In this document: positions 21,399-31,657 of the stretch, piece after piece
How positions within the stretch are numbered: position 1 is the first letter of the stretch
Layout: the number at the start of each line of letters is the position of its first letter
NCBI GenBank assembly: GCA_964036295.1
Contig: OZ038473.1
Coordinates: 5,611,501 to 5,675,500, forward strand
Reading direction: 5' to 3'
Length of the DNA stretch: 64,000 nt
Origin: Plumapathes pennacea
Taxonomy: Eukaryota > Cnidaria > Anthozoa > Antipatharia > Myriopathidae
Position numbers and translations under genes: made by a program
Notes under the pieces: model-generated
The model's database searches: none
Told to the model about the DNA's origin: nothing
What the model saw: only the letters and a program-made list of their open reading frames with translations

Positions 21399-21870
21399 AA
21401 TCGCCTCCTAAAGCTCTGACTTTCTCATTTTCCACCTCCCTCGAATGCCTAATTCCTTCGCAATTCCTTTTCTCAGTTCTATCAGTGTTTACATCTTTTA
21501 TTTGTTAAAACAAATTCTTAAATAATTTTATTCAAATTCAATTTTTCAGAAAAATCAAAAATCAAAAATTAAAAATCAAAATCAAAAATCAAAATTGTGC
21601 TAGCAGAATTCTAAAAGTGAGGTGGGGGCGTTGTGGGTTATGGCCCAGAAGGAACAAATCCCTACTACTTGAATTCAGTCAAAAATGTAGCACCATATAT
21701 ATTTTCTTTCGTGCAGGTAGAGCACTTGACTTCGTGTTCAATAAACTGGATAGGTTTTCAACAGACAATTTAAACAAAGAAGGATTAACAAATCCAATAT
21801 TACATTTAGCAAGTGAATCAGGTGTGAAAATTGAAAATGGTTGGCAGTTCCTTACATGAAAAACAAACAT
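21399..21870. other. Right flank of the Polinton: AT-rich, (AAAATC)n-like tract
   Basis: About 21548-21597 is a simple repeat of CAAAAAT/CAAAATC units. 21717-21859 (+) has an open stretch (ALDFVFNKLDRFSTDNLN, LTNPILHLASESG) after an acceptor-like TTTCGTGCAG. It has a protein-like look, but I do not recognise it. Polinton terminal repeats were sought here and not found. Confidence 0.4.
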
Positions 21871-21946
21871 AATGAAAGAACAACAAAGAAAAGAAAACTA
21901 CCGTATTTCCGATAAGCATTTATTGGCCAGGTACAAAGGAAGTGTT

Positions 21947-22858
21947 TTATTTCTTACCTGCCCCTTGTTTCCTGATGATAAGAATCAGCAAATCACTCAC
22001 ATTGGAGGGAAGACTGCGGAGAAATTTCTGCACATCTTGTGGCAAATTAAGGACATGTGCTTTGTACCCACGCTGGCCGCCTTGTTTCCGGTAAATGCAC
22101 ATAATGGAGAAAGCCCTGGCGATAAGCATTTCCTCCACTTCGCTGAGGCCCTGTAGTTCTGTTGGCACTGTACCAGGGTCCATGTCGTTGTCACCCGAAA
22201 ATAAACGGCACAAAGTCTTTTTGTTTCGCTTACAGCTGGTGCAGGTATAGTTCGGGTCAGTGCAACAAGTGGCCATGTTTCCTTGCACACCTTACAGTGA
22301 AGGTGTCGAAGGTTTTCTTCGTAGCGGTGGAAGGCTGTAAGTTCCTCTTGTGCCCACTGCTGTCCATGTAGAGTCGGGTTGTCTGGGTTAGCCCATCCAC
22401 GGCCATGCAGATATTGTTCCCTCTGGAAGCACCGTTCTTCGACAACAGACAAACGTTGCTTACAGCGTCGATTGTTGGCCTCATTTTGAGCCTGAAGCCT
22501 GCGGACCCTTTGTGCATTCGTTTAATTGTGGCATCGGGAAGCTGCTGTTCTCTTGCCTGAGTCGTTTGGGTCTGCTTCTGCATATGATGCTCCTGATCAG
22601 CTATAATGCGCTGCTCTATCCCCTGAGTTGTCTCCAGAGCTCGATTCTGCTGGTAATGCTTTTGGTCATACCGTTGCTTCTCTTTTTTGGCAGCGACAGC
22701 ATTGTCTGTTTACCATCTGCGCTCGAGATGGATACACGGCTCCTGGCTTGTCTCATCTCTCGTCTTGGTCTCGCTTGTTCTCTTCGTTTTTGAAGACGAA
22801 CTTGTTTCTTCTCTTGAGAGTGTTCGGTTTGATTCTTTGCTTGATTCATACTTACCAT
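21947..22858 (-). pseudogene. Helitron replicase/helicase fragment (N-terminal part)
   Basis: Minus-strand pieces in several frames. A Lys/Arg/Gln-rich N-terminus (from 22858; KKQVRLQKRREQARPRREM) is followed by a Cys-rich region (LHCKVCKETW; TCTSCKRNKKTLC). Then comes MDPGTVPTELQGLSEVEEML, ARAFSIM, GQRGYKAHVLNLPQDV and LRSLPSNVSDLLILI, which I recognise as the segment preceding the Rep domain in Helitron proteins (DUF6570-type). At least two frame changes occur. The reading stops near 21947, before the Rep and helicase domains, so this is a truncated, dead piece. Confidence 0.65.
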
Positions 22859-22888
22859 TTTACTTTTTCAGCAAGAGCATAAAACTCC

Positions 22889-23379
22889 TGTTGCGGAACA
22901 CCACGTGATCAACCCAGCAGACACCGTGGTGCGGGAAGGTCGCCAGTGAACAAAATACATTAAAACACAATTTTCGGGGTCGCCAAGAGGAAAACGCGTT
23001 GGAGCGAGGTGAGAGATTCAGGGTTGGTAGTGGCTAGATGGGATCCTGCTAAGAGGAGAAACCGAGAGAGGACTGAAACAGAGTGTTGTTTGGAAACTCT
23101 CCGAGCGACAGCCGATCGTAATGATTTCCGGAAATTAAATTGTTAGCGAGAATTGCGCACAAAATAAAGATGGAGGCTGGAACGGACATTTGATAAGTGC
23201 GAATTTTGCAGTAAATTGCTTCTATAGACAATTTAAATTTTGCAAAGAAAGAGCTTGGTATATAATATTGAGTGAATATTTCGTTTATACCGAGTGAATA
23301 TTTCGCCGTTAGTTAACGGCGAAGTTTGGATCAGTTATATACCGAGAAGCATAATTGCAATTTTTTATTTTCTCTGTAG
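22889..23379. other. Non-coding stretch with a short inverted repeat
   Basis: No gene supported. Two TATACCGAG(T/A) copies near 23287 and 23339 flank a GCCGTTAGTTAACGGC palindrome (about 23303-23318). Otherwise nothing recognised. Confidence 0.4.
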
Positions 23380-23601
23380 ATACGACTAACGGCAAATTTT
23401 TCATTTGTACATTCCCAGGCTGGAATTATACTCATTATAACGTGCAAGATTATGATTACTTACAATTCCGAACCTGGTTTTCTGATTTCGAGGGTTGTGT
23501 AAACCCAGAGAATGAAGTAAAGCAAGTAAATGAGCACTATGAAGAACAAACTCGAGCCAAATTCATAGTTGTGAAAGAGGAGAAGAATTTCGGGACCAAT
23601 G
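23380..23601 (+). CDS. Candidate exon of an unrecognised family (related to 24783-24928)
   Basis: Bounded by a good acceptor (TTTTCTCTGTAG) and donor (G|GTAATG). The open frame contains GKFFICTFPGWNYTHYNVQD, then EHYEEQTRAKFIVVKEEKNF and ends FGTNG in phase 1. The end resembles the candidate exon at 24783-24928, which has the same donor position and phase. Together they suggest a repeated exon or a decayed tandem gene. A FAR1/MULE-type N-terminal domain is one weak idea; no function assigned. Confidence 0.35.
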
Positions 23602-23739
23602 GTAATGTACCGGCAAATGGCTTGAGCTCGATCAGTCATTTAGCATTTCATTGCACTGCTTATAATTTGTCTCGGAGTGGAAGTGGTAAATAGGGCTAAA
23701 GAGGGGGTATATGTGCAAAAAAAAAAACAACTGACATTG

Positions 23740-24010
23740 ATACGATCCCAGGGGGAGTGGGCATTCCTATACTTTTGGGTAGGGGGATATGTTTCGCAGA
23801 TCTGAAGACCCTCACCCTGTTTCAGATCGACATATACAAATTTTCGAGCCTATTTCAGACCTGTATCTTAAAAATATGCACCCTGCTTCAGTTTCAAAGC
23901 AAATCTACTACCCTATTCCAGACCAAACAGACAATGCTTATTTCCTATTTCAGACTAAAATGCTTGCTTTATGGGAGAATTCCTCCCTCCACCCTCCACC
24001 CCACGTTAGA
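23740..24010. repeat. Degenerate repeat with recurring CCT.TTTCAGA motif
   Basis: CACCCTGTTTCAGA, CCTATTTCAGACC, CCTGCTTCAG, CCCTATTCCAGACC and CCTATTTCAGACT recur at irregular 40-60 bp spacing. This looks like a degraded tandem or dispersed repeat. Two overlapping frames through it are open but compositionally biased and probably not genes. Confidence 0.45.
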
Positions 24011-24062
24011 CTGTAAGACAGACAGATAGACAAACAGACAGACAGACTAACAGATAAACAAC
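24010..24062. repeat. (ACAG)n-like microsatellite
   Basis: Runs of GACAGACAGATAGACAAACAGACAGACAGAC form an imperfect tetranucleotide repeat. Confidence 0.7.
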
Positions 24063-24429
24063 AAAAAGGTCAGTGGGATTTTAGCTGATCATTTGCAGCT
24101 GTTTTTGATTTATTTGATACGGTCACACGACGCCAAAAATCCGTCTGGGTAAAGAGTTTTCCCTCGAGGGAAACGAATGTTGTGTGTGACCGCAAAATAC
24201 CCAAACACAGCATCTGGGTTGTCACCCAGACAACCCACTATAGAACAATATAACTTTGCCTTGACATCGACCCTACAAAAAGTTTCGCTTCATTTTCAGC
24301 TTTCATTTCCCCTGACGGCATTAACCAATCATCATGCGAGGAGTGTGAGCTGCGGTCAGTGTGATTGACAGCTAAAATAATTCGAGACAAACCAGATGTT
24401 GTTGGGTTGACACTAGATAACATAGGATA

Positions 24430-24520
24430 GAGGACCCGAGTTTTCGGAATATTTCCGACTTTACGCTGACGTCACACGAAACCACAATTCGGAAAACAAG
24501 ATGGCGGACATGAGTCAAGT
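24430..24520 (+). promoter_or_regulatory. Promoter-like stretch: CRE and YY1-type motif
   Basis: A palindromic TGACGTCA (CRE) at 24468-24475 and AAGATGGCGG at 24498-24507 (YY1-type initiator motif, common at animal transcription starts) lie 30 bp apart beside a GGAA-containing run. This is motif evidence only. A plausible downstream exon is 24783-24928; no transcript evidence. Confidence 0.35.
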
Positions 24521-24782
24521 GGTTTGAAGCGATGCCCAACAGACGGTATTTTCCGAGTATTTCGCCTTATTCTTCACTCATTCTTACTTTTACCGATTTC
24601 TATGTACCGACGCATACGAATCGGCAATAGTCCGTGCAAAAACCTACAAAGACTTTCAAGCGGTATGGGTTACCTGACTGGGTGTTGAAACGACGCGAAA
24701 CAGACTACGAGGCACTTTACAACAGAGGTTGAGGTAACCGATAATATTAATTAAGAAATTAATAAATAAAAAGAAATTCAAG

Positions 24783-24928
24783 CCAATCGCGCTGTCCGGT
24801 CTATGTCACGGGTTACTATGGCTTCGTAAACTCTGCAGAAGAGGCCTACAAGTTCATTTCAGAATACGAAGTAAAGCACACAGTAAAGCTTGCCTGCTAC
24901 AAGGCTGACAAAGGCTTTGGAAACGCAG
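24783..24928 (+). CDS. Candidate exon, partner of 23380-23601
   Basis: Acceptor AAATTCAAG, donor GCAG|GTAAGC, open in one frame: GYYGFVNSAEEAYKFISEYE, then VKHTVKLACYKADKGFGNAG. The E(Y/H)YE, K(L/F), DK/EK and FG positions line up with the exon at 23380-23601, and both end in phase 1. The start of the gene would lie upstream, possibly at the promoter-like stretch near 24.5 kb. Not recognised. Confidence 0.38.
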
Positions 24929-24949
24929 GTAAGCGAATTATTTCAGCCT

Positions 24950-25092
24950 GCCTGGTTTTCACTAAAGTGGCATACGTAATGATATACAAGCATGATAAGC
25001 ATAAACATAAGAACCAGTTGAGCATAAGAATCTTAAGGTTCTTATGTTTATGCTCATCATACTTATGCTTATGTCAATAGTGAAAACCAGGC
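24950..25092. mobile_element. Small MITE with GCCTGGTTTTCACTA termini
   Basis: Starts GCCTGGTTTTCACTA and ends TAGTGAAAACCAGGC, a 15-bp inverted repeat. Pairing extends inward through GCATAAACATAAGAAC and its complement, so most of the 143 bp can fold back. No clear target duplication. It begins 22 bp after the donor of the candidate exon, i.e. in a presumptive intron. Confidence 0.75.
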
Positions 25093-26262
25093 TTTAATTG
25101 ACCTTGGATAAATAGTTCACTGCCAGACAAAGGAAAACAGACACTATGTACAATACACTTCTTTATGAAATGTCTTAATTTTCCTCAAGGAATTGAAATC
25201 GAATAACTGTGTCCAGATGATGCTATAAACTGACCGGTTGGAAGCAAGCTGGAAGAGTAATTGTTATGTCAACAGTGCTATTAGAAAAGGCTTAAATACA
25301 GGATTGTTAATTATTTACCACGGTGTGGGGTTGGGTAGGGGGGGGTTAGGGTCTCTCTTTTCATATGGAGGGGAGGGGCATGAAATTTTCATACTTAAAG
25401 CAGGGGAGGAGCAGAGGCAGGGGCTATGACATGCAGTTTAAAGAACCCTGACCTGTCACAAGAGAGGAAAACATACCAAACAAGTGGAGAATGATGACTT
25501 CACATGACATCACATTTACTCACTGCAAAGTGTAGTATCCAGTCCTCCTAGACCGAGTGAGATTATGGGATGTACTAGACCGAAAGCACATGGTTGAGTA
25601 AAACAGTTTTGTTGTGTTTATACTGGCCTTTTGCTCTATCATCGCTACCGAGGGTACCACACAAAGCAAGGTTCATTTCCTCCCACAACTGAGTTCAAAT
25701 GTTAACAATAACAACAACAACATCGCTTTATTCGCAACCTTACAGTAATATAAAAAATACAGAATAACAATCAAAGACAAACCATTTTTTAAAACAAGTT
25801 ATTCGCACTTGGATTATTTGCACTTGAAACAGAACTTAGATGTGATGCAAATAAAATCTTGCTGAGCAACTTAAAGTGTTACCGAAACGAAAGTGGCCTC
25901 AATCTCATTACTCTTATTTGAGAACCATTACAAAATGAGGAAGAATGGCATTTTCTCTTTGTCAATATCTCATCTCTTTCGAGATATTCAATATTTTGCA
26001 ATAATTATGCTAATGAGCAGAGCTATGATGTCACTTGGTTGACAGACAAGAGGGAAATTTCAAAATGTTGAATATTTCTGCAAATATTAGATAAAAAGGA
26101 TTGAAACTTTACATGCTTATGACAATATCGAGAACTTGCACATGATCATGCAGATCACAATGTTGCCATGGAAATATTTTCCCCTTGTTACCTTTTTTGA
26201 TTATTCAGAGTTCATGGCACTCTGTGATGGGAGCAGAAGTCATGGAAGTAGAGCATTTGTAG
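25093..26262. other. Non-coding interval
   Basis: G-rich stretch at about 25320-25430 and a short (AAC)n run near 25703-25722. No gene, RNA or clear element recognised. Confidence 0.4.
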
Positions 26263-29200
26263 ATGGAGTTCCTTTGCTTCTACCATCCGGGGTGTCTTAA
26301 AATCAGACAAAATCTTGAGATTTTATGGACAGAATTTGTTCTTGGAAAATTCAAAATCATTTGCGGAGTTTGTTACAGACCACCAAATTCCTCCGCTGTT
26401 CAAGTCGCTGACTTTTTTGACTCACTACAAGATAGTTTAGACAAAATTAATACCATGAACTATGCAGCTGTCATTCTGCTTGGTGATTTGAATGCCCATT
26501 ATAATTTCGTCGAGACTACTTCACGTAATACGGACGTGGGGATCAAACTTTATCACTTTCTGGAGTGTAACAACCTCTTTCAAATAATCGACGAACCGAC
26601 CCAAATTACGTCCTCAAGTGAATCTATTTTTAATTTGATTATATCAGATTCCCCAGGTCTTTTTACTCATTCTGGTACCTTTAGTCCCCCTGCCAACTGT
26701 GATCACAATTTGATTTTTGCTAATCTAAACTTCCCCGTTAAGAAGCAACACGCGTACAGAAGACATATATGGAATTTTAACGGCGTTGAAGTGGATGTGT
26801 TAAATGACACCTTTGCTACTGCTGAATGGGACAGCATACTCTCAAGCTCTAGATCTGAATTGAATATTGACACTATTTATGAACAATGATTTTCGTTGTT
26901 CTATAGAATTGTTAGTTTTCATATTCCACATAAGAGTGTTGTTGTACGCACGTGTGACAAGCTGTGGATGAACGGCACAATTAGGTGCGCAATGAGAAAA
27001 CGTGATCGCCTTGTGAAAGCTTTTTCTAGATCAAAATTGGCATCTCGCTGGGACAAATACCGTCGGCAGCGTAATTTGGTTGTACATTTAATTCGTATAG
27101 CAAAATCCGCTCACGCAAAGAAGATAAACGATCTTTTGTCTGATCCCAGCACATCTTCGAAAAGGTGGTGGCGAATAACTAAATCTTTATATGGCGACAA
27201 ATTATGTTCTTCTATTCCTCCGCTGAAAGTGAACAGCGATATCATGACTGACTCTAAGAAAAAAGCTGAAGTCTTCAATAAATATTTTGTTGCTCAGACT
27301 TTTCTCCCGGGATCCAACTCAATTGATACTCCCAATCTTCCTTGCCCTTTCCCTAACCATACCCTTGGAAGCGTAAGGGTATCGCAAAACGAGGTTCTTA
27401 ATATTTTAAACAACCTAAACACTGCAAAAGCGAGTGGACATGATGGTATTAGCAACAGAATCCTTAAAATGTGTGGCCCCGGTATTTGTTCTTCTCTTTC
27501 ACGGTTAATCAATTTATCTTTGTCTTCCGGTCAATATCCCAACTCTTGGAAAATGGCTAATGTTCTGCCTTTATTCAAAAAGGGTGACCGACAAGTCACT
27601 TCTAACTACCGTCCGGTCTCTCTCTTACCTTGCATATCTAAAATTTGAGAGAAACTTGCTTTTATTCGACTGTATAATTTTCTTAATGAGGTTGGATTCT
27701 TTTACCACCTTCAATCTGGTTTTCAACCAGGCGATTCAACGTTCATGCAATTGATCTACATCGTTGATAAAATTGTAAATGCATTAGAAAGAGGAAACAA
27801 AGTTAGAGCTGTGTTTTTGGACATATCCAAAGCTTTCGACAGGGTTTGGCATAAGGGATTGTTGGCAAAACTTAGACAACTAGAGATGACAGGAAACTTA
27901 TATAATTGGTTTAGAAGCTATCTACTAGGGCGATCACAAAGAGTTGTAGTGAATGGTCTAAATTCTGAGTGGCATGAAATTCAAGCAGGTGTTCCGCAAG
28001 GTTCTGTGCTTGGGCCACTGCTTTTCCTGATTTATATAAACGATATAACTTCTGGAATTGCCTCAAACTGTTTTCTTTTTGCTGACGATTCTTTTCTGTT
28101 GGAAGAAGTATCTTCACCTGAACTATCTGCTGAGAAATTCAATAATGACTTGCAAGCCATTTCTGGTTAGTGACCCTAAATGCCTCCAAAACAAAAACTA
28201 TGACATTTTCTTCCAAACGTATAAAACCCGTACATCCTTCTCTGTATCTTGCACTCCATCCTATCGAAGAGGTTATTTCCCATGACCACCTTGGCGTTAC
28301 TTTGTCATGTGATGTCTTGGCGTCCACACATTTTAAAAATACATCAAAAGGCCTCTAAAAGGTTAAACATGTTAAAAGGACTGAAGTTTAAGCTGAATAG
28401 ATTTGCGTTGGAAGTTTTGTATAAAAGCATTGTCCGTTCTACCATGGAATAAGCTGATGTTGTCTGGGGCGGTTGCTTGACTAGAGCGACTTGCTTGAGG
28501 GAGTACAATTTGAGGCTGTAGGCTTGTCACTGGAGCAATGAAAGTAACTCATAGAGCGAATTTACTTGAAGATATGTCATGGCATACATTGGAAAATAGG
28601 CGAACTGTTCACATGATGTATAAAATTTTTAACAAGTTAGTTCCACCATACTTGCAGTCTATTTGTCCGAAACAAGTCAGTGAACGCACGTCATACTGTC
28701 TCCGCTCGAGTGACAATCTTAGTTTGCCTCAGTCTCGTACTGAAAGGTTTAAAAAGTCTTTCATTTATTCTACAATCCAATTATGGAACAACCTGTTAGA
28801 CAAAACACGTCAATGCTTATCACTAGCTTCTTTCAAAAACAACTACTTAATGACAGCTTTCGTATATCACCGAGAAATGATTTATTCTATGTTGGTAACC
28901 GATATCCTTCAATTCTCCATACTAGACTAAGATTAGGTAATAGTGCTCTCAACGCTCACTTATTCTTAAGGGGTTGCATTCCTTCGCCTTTATGTATCTG
29001 TGGAAAATCAAACGAAACTGTTGAGCACTTTCTTTTGTTCTGTCCCCGATTTGCTGCTCTGCGTGATATGTTGTTTATCTTTGCTGCTAGGAATCTTGGC
29101 GGTAACTGGCTGCATTCAACTAAGGCTCAAAAGATTCATTGGTTTTTATATGGTTCTCCTCATATCAACCTTCAGACCAACGTAAACTTGTTCAAAGCAG

Positions 29201-29419
29201 TTCAATCTTATATCATGCAGTCTGCACGATTTACATCTTAGCATTTAATGGTAATTTGCTTTATTATTATTTTATTTATTTATTTATTTTTTGTCCGAAA
29301 ACTCGGTTTTTGTTTTGTGTCTGATATAAAGTTGCATGTATTACATTTACATAAGCTCCCTCGATGAGCTTTAGCTCCTAGAGCAAATGTAACGCTCAAA
29401 TATTGTTTAAAAAAAAAAT
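26263..29419 (+). mobile_element. LINE of the jockey/CR1 type, 5'-truncated and decayed
   Basis: An APE-type endonuclease comes first (26263-26889; GVCYRPPNS, VILLGDLNAH, then CDHNLIF where the last motif usually reads SDH). A stop TGA at 26887 follows, then a reverse transcriptase: FLDISKAFDRVWHKGLLAKL, AGVPQGSVLGPLLFLIYIND and the catalytic FADDSF. RT ends in a region with CICGKSNETVEHFLLFCPRF, a Cys/His motif common at jockey/CR1 C-termini. Several stops and frame changes occur (27646, near 28170, near 28450, near 28780). The 3' UTR ends with a small hairpin and an A-rich tail near 29410. The source would mobilise by target-primed reverse transcription; this copy cannot. Confidence 0.85.
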
Positions 29420-29431
29420 AAATTACAATTT

Positions 29432-29667
29432 GTGTGTGGCACTCCATTGGAGTTTGCACTTAATCCAGAAATCCGATCTGTGCAGAGTAATGGATCCTTC
29501 ATGCCAAGTGCTAACACATGCATAAATATGCTCAACCTCCCATACCCCACCAGCACTGTTAGTCTTCCTTCTGATACGTTTTTATTTAATATTTTTGACC
29601 GTGTTTTTGGTAATACATTTCGGAAATATGTAGGCATACAATTCAAGTATGCATATTTACAGTGCTA
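29432..29667 (+). pseudogene. Possible HECT-domain C-terminal remnant
   Basis: The frame reads LEFALNPEIRSVQSNGSFMP, then SANTCINMLNLPYPTSTVS, FNIFDRVFGNTF. The pattern (P-x-A-x-T-C near the end, followed by a leucine-proline strand) resembles the C-terminal lobe of HECT ubiquitin ligases, where the Cys is catalytic. It begins just after the LINE A-tail, so the LINE may sit within such a gene. The match is short and from memory. Confidence 0.3.
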
Positions 29668-30000
29668 AAATTTACATGTGCCCTTGACAGAAAGTGAGAA
29701 ATAATTGTCCTTTGAGAATTTCATATTGATAGAGTGGTTTTCATAAACCTGAGACAAGTCATATTACTGTAGTTATAGTATATTGTTCTTCTTCAATTGC
29801 TCAGAACTAAGCATGTTCCATTTCTGTTGAGGTACTTTTTATTGTTTTATGTTCAAGAAGTTGAAATCATGATTGTAATATTGTCATAATTACATTTTGT
29901 TAAGATTTGTTACAAAAAAAAGTAATAAAGAATGTTGGGAGCAACTTTTATTCTGTCTAGTAAAGCAGTAAATGTTTATAAGCCTACAGGCCAACCATGG

Positions 30001-30720
30001 CTAGGTATGGCTGGATATATAGTTGTACGCTAACCCTACCTCCAGGCATTGCTTGAAAAAGTTAATTCCATAGTTCTCATCGTTCTGCAATAGACTTGGC
30101 ATTTGGGTTAACTGCTCATCTGACAACTCTATTGATGGAGGGATAACATTAACCTGGTAATCTTGCTCTTCAACTGGCAGTACAACCTCTGGATCCACAC
30201 CAAATTCATCAATTTCTGCTGGTGACAGTACAGTGTTTCCAGAATGCATGTTCTCTAACATTCCCCTTTCCCACAGTTGTACGGGTGACTGGTTCCTTTC
30301 ACTTGAAACTGGGTGATTGTTCATTTGTTGGATAAACACTTCCAATGATCTATTTATCCTGGGAAGGTACACATAGTGAAGACTGTACAAATGAACATCA
30401 TCCAATATGTCAAGAATGCCATCATCTTCCATTGCCTCAAAAATGCGTGATCTCAGATAACAACGGTGCGATTAGTTCTGCTCGCCATTTTGGCACTACC
30501 AGGAACCGTCATACAAAAGTACCCGTACAGGAAGTAGGAACGCCTCTTGGAGCTACTGGATTAGCTTGTGCAGTCGAAGAAGTAACTATGTCAGTAATTT
30601 GGTTGATTTCCTCTACGGCATTTGCTGCTATCTCTCGAATTTGCCATTGAACAGATTCATCCTTGTTCAAAATGACCACCGAAGAGCATGTGCTCGAACC
30701 AGTCTCCCTCTGAAACAAGT
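30001..30720 (-). pseudogene. rve-integrase-domain family, N- and C-terminal remnants
   Basis: Frame 30001-30432 matches the C-terminal region of the gene at 43841-45408: DVHLYSLHYVYLPRINRSLE, VQLWERGMLEN and DEFGVDPE correspond to DIDLYCLHLCF, QQLYVRGMLEK and EHFGVDPE there. Upstream, 30509-30718 carries a coil (QIREIAANAVEEINQITDIV) that could be part of the N-terminal coil. The catalytic core that should lie between is absent, so the copy is internally deleted. Confidence 0.6.
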
Positions 30721-30768
30721 TCGCAAGGCATTATAGGTCCAAAAAATAATTCTGTCATCTGAAAAAAA

Positions 30769-30925
30769 TTCATTGTACCAGCAAAAAAATATTCGTATTA
30801 CCTGTAGAGAAATAATTCATTGTACCAGTAAAAAAATAATCGTATTACCCGTAGAAAAATAATTCCTTTTACCAGTAAAAAAAAAATTCATATTACCCCT
30901 GGAAAAAAAATTCGTTTTACCATTA
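30769..30925. repeat. 47-48 bp minisatellite, about 3.3 copies
   Basis: Units start TTCATTGTACCAG, TTCATTGTACCAG, TTCCTTTTACCAG and TTCGTTTTACCA, each followed by an A-run and ATTACC(C/T)GTAG or similar. Units are A-rich and progressively degenerate to the right. Confidence 0.8.
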
Positions 30926-31114
30926 ATAATATCGTGCTTGAGTTTTCGTGGCATCAGTTAAAAAAGAAAACGAGTCTACTTTTTTTCTGCGAAGGAACAC
31001 TTGAAAAATGACTCAAACTGTATATTTTATTTTCATACATTTTTGACCAGAACGGGCCCCTATAGCACAGAATCTTCGAACTATATCGAAGAGATTCAAG
31101 ATATTTTACCTGAT

Positions 31115-31657
31115 AACAAGACAGGTCCGTGGCCAGTGCGCTTGTGACGTCATTAGTACAATGAATAGGGACACGCGGGGTCCCGGGAGAGGAACTTTTG
31201 CCGTGCGTTTATATGCAAAAGATATTATAGCCGAGTCAGTTTTTGCACATGACGGATCCAAGAGCTCCCTTTATTTTTCTTGCCCTCTGTTCTTCTAATT
31301 TCGGTCAAACAGATATTCACGAAAAAGTGTATTATAATAATTGAGAGAAAACAATTATCGAAGGCCCCGTACGAATATTCTTCGTTTGTAACAACCCAGT
31401 TTTCATAGCTCCCGACTCATGCCAGGTATGTTTCATACGGAATAATATTTTCAATGAGTGATTTGCTTTTGCCTTGAGTGATTGTTTTTGCCGGGAGCAT
31501 TTTGAACTTGCTTTCCGATGCACGTGACAGTACTTGTGTGACGCTTGCTATACAACCTGGCAACCTTGTTGAGTGAATTTTCAAGCTGACATGTTTTGTG
31601 GAGGAACTGTGTTGCCATTTTGTAATGGGACTGACTGGGGAATACCCGACATCTTAA
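31115..31657 (+). repeat. Dispersed repeat R1, copy 1 (with extra ~103 bp)
   Basis: From AACAAGACAGG to CCCGACATCTTAA it matches 60750-61190 nearly base for base, including GGTCCCGGGAGAGGAAC and GCACATGACGGATCC. Copy 1 has an extra segment at about 31407-31509 absent from copy 2. No coding capacity seen. Copies nearly 30 kb apart in the same orientation imply a transposable or duplicated unit. Confidence 0.85.

Larger units (their letters stand above)
11240..21440. mobile_element. Polinton/Maverick (adintovirus-like) element, degraded
   Basis: The gene set is that of a Polinton: FtsK/HerA-type packaging ATPase, jelly-roll major capsid gene, retroviral-type integrase, protein-primed B-family DNA polymerase, and a string of small genes with Polinton-like phrases. 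Minus-strand genes run from the capsid gene leftward, and the integrase diverges from the capsid gene, a common arrangement. I do not see an adenain-type protease. Most genes have frameshifts or stops; the ATPase looks intact. Terminal inverted repeats were not recognised, so the limits are approximate. The element adjoins the helicase on the left and a Helitron fragment on the right. Confidence 0.85.

Noticed and set aside
11240..21440. Free viral or bacterial contamination
   Set aside because: The Polinton genes are frameshifted, interrupted by host-type repeats and flanked by animal elements, which fits an old integrated copy.
11100..21700. Terminal inverted repeats of the Polinton
   Set aside because: I compared the flanks near 11.1-11.3 kb and 21.4-21.7 kb by eye and found no convincing long inverted repeat or 6-bp duplication, so ends are given as approximate.
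22512..22908. Plus-strand hydrophobic frames opposite the Helitron fragment
   Set aside because: Leu/Ser-rich antisense of the Lys/Arg/Gln-rich minus-strand sequence; no independent support.
23757..24029. Two overlapping plus frames as genes
   Set aside because: They run through a degenerate CCT.TTTCAGA repeat, and their open length follows from repeat composition.
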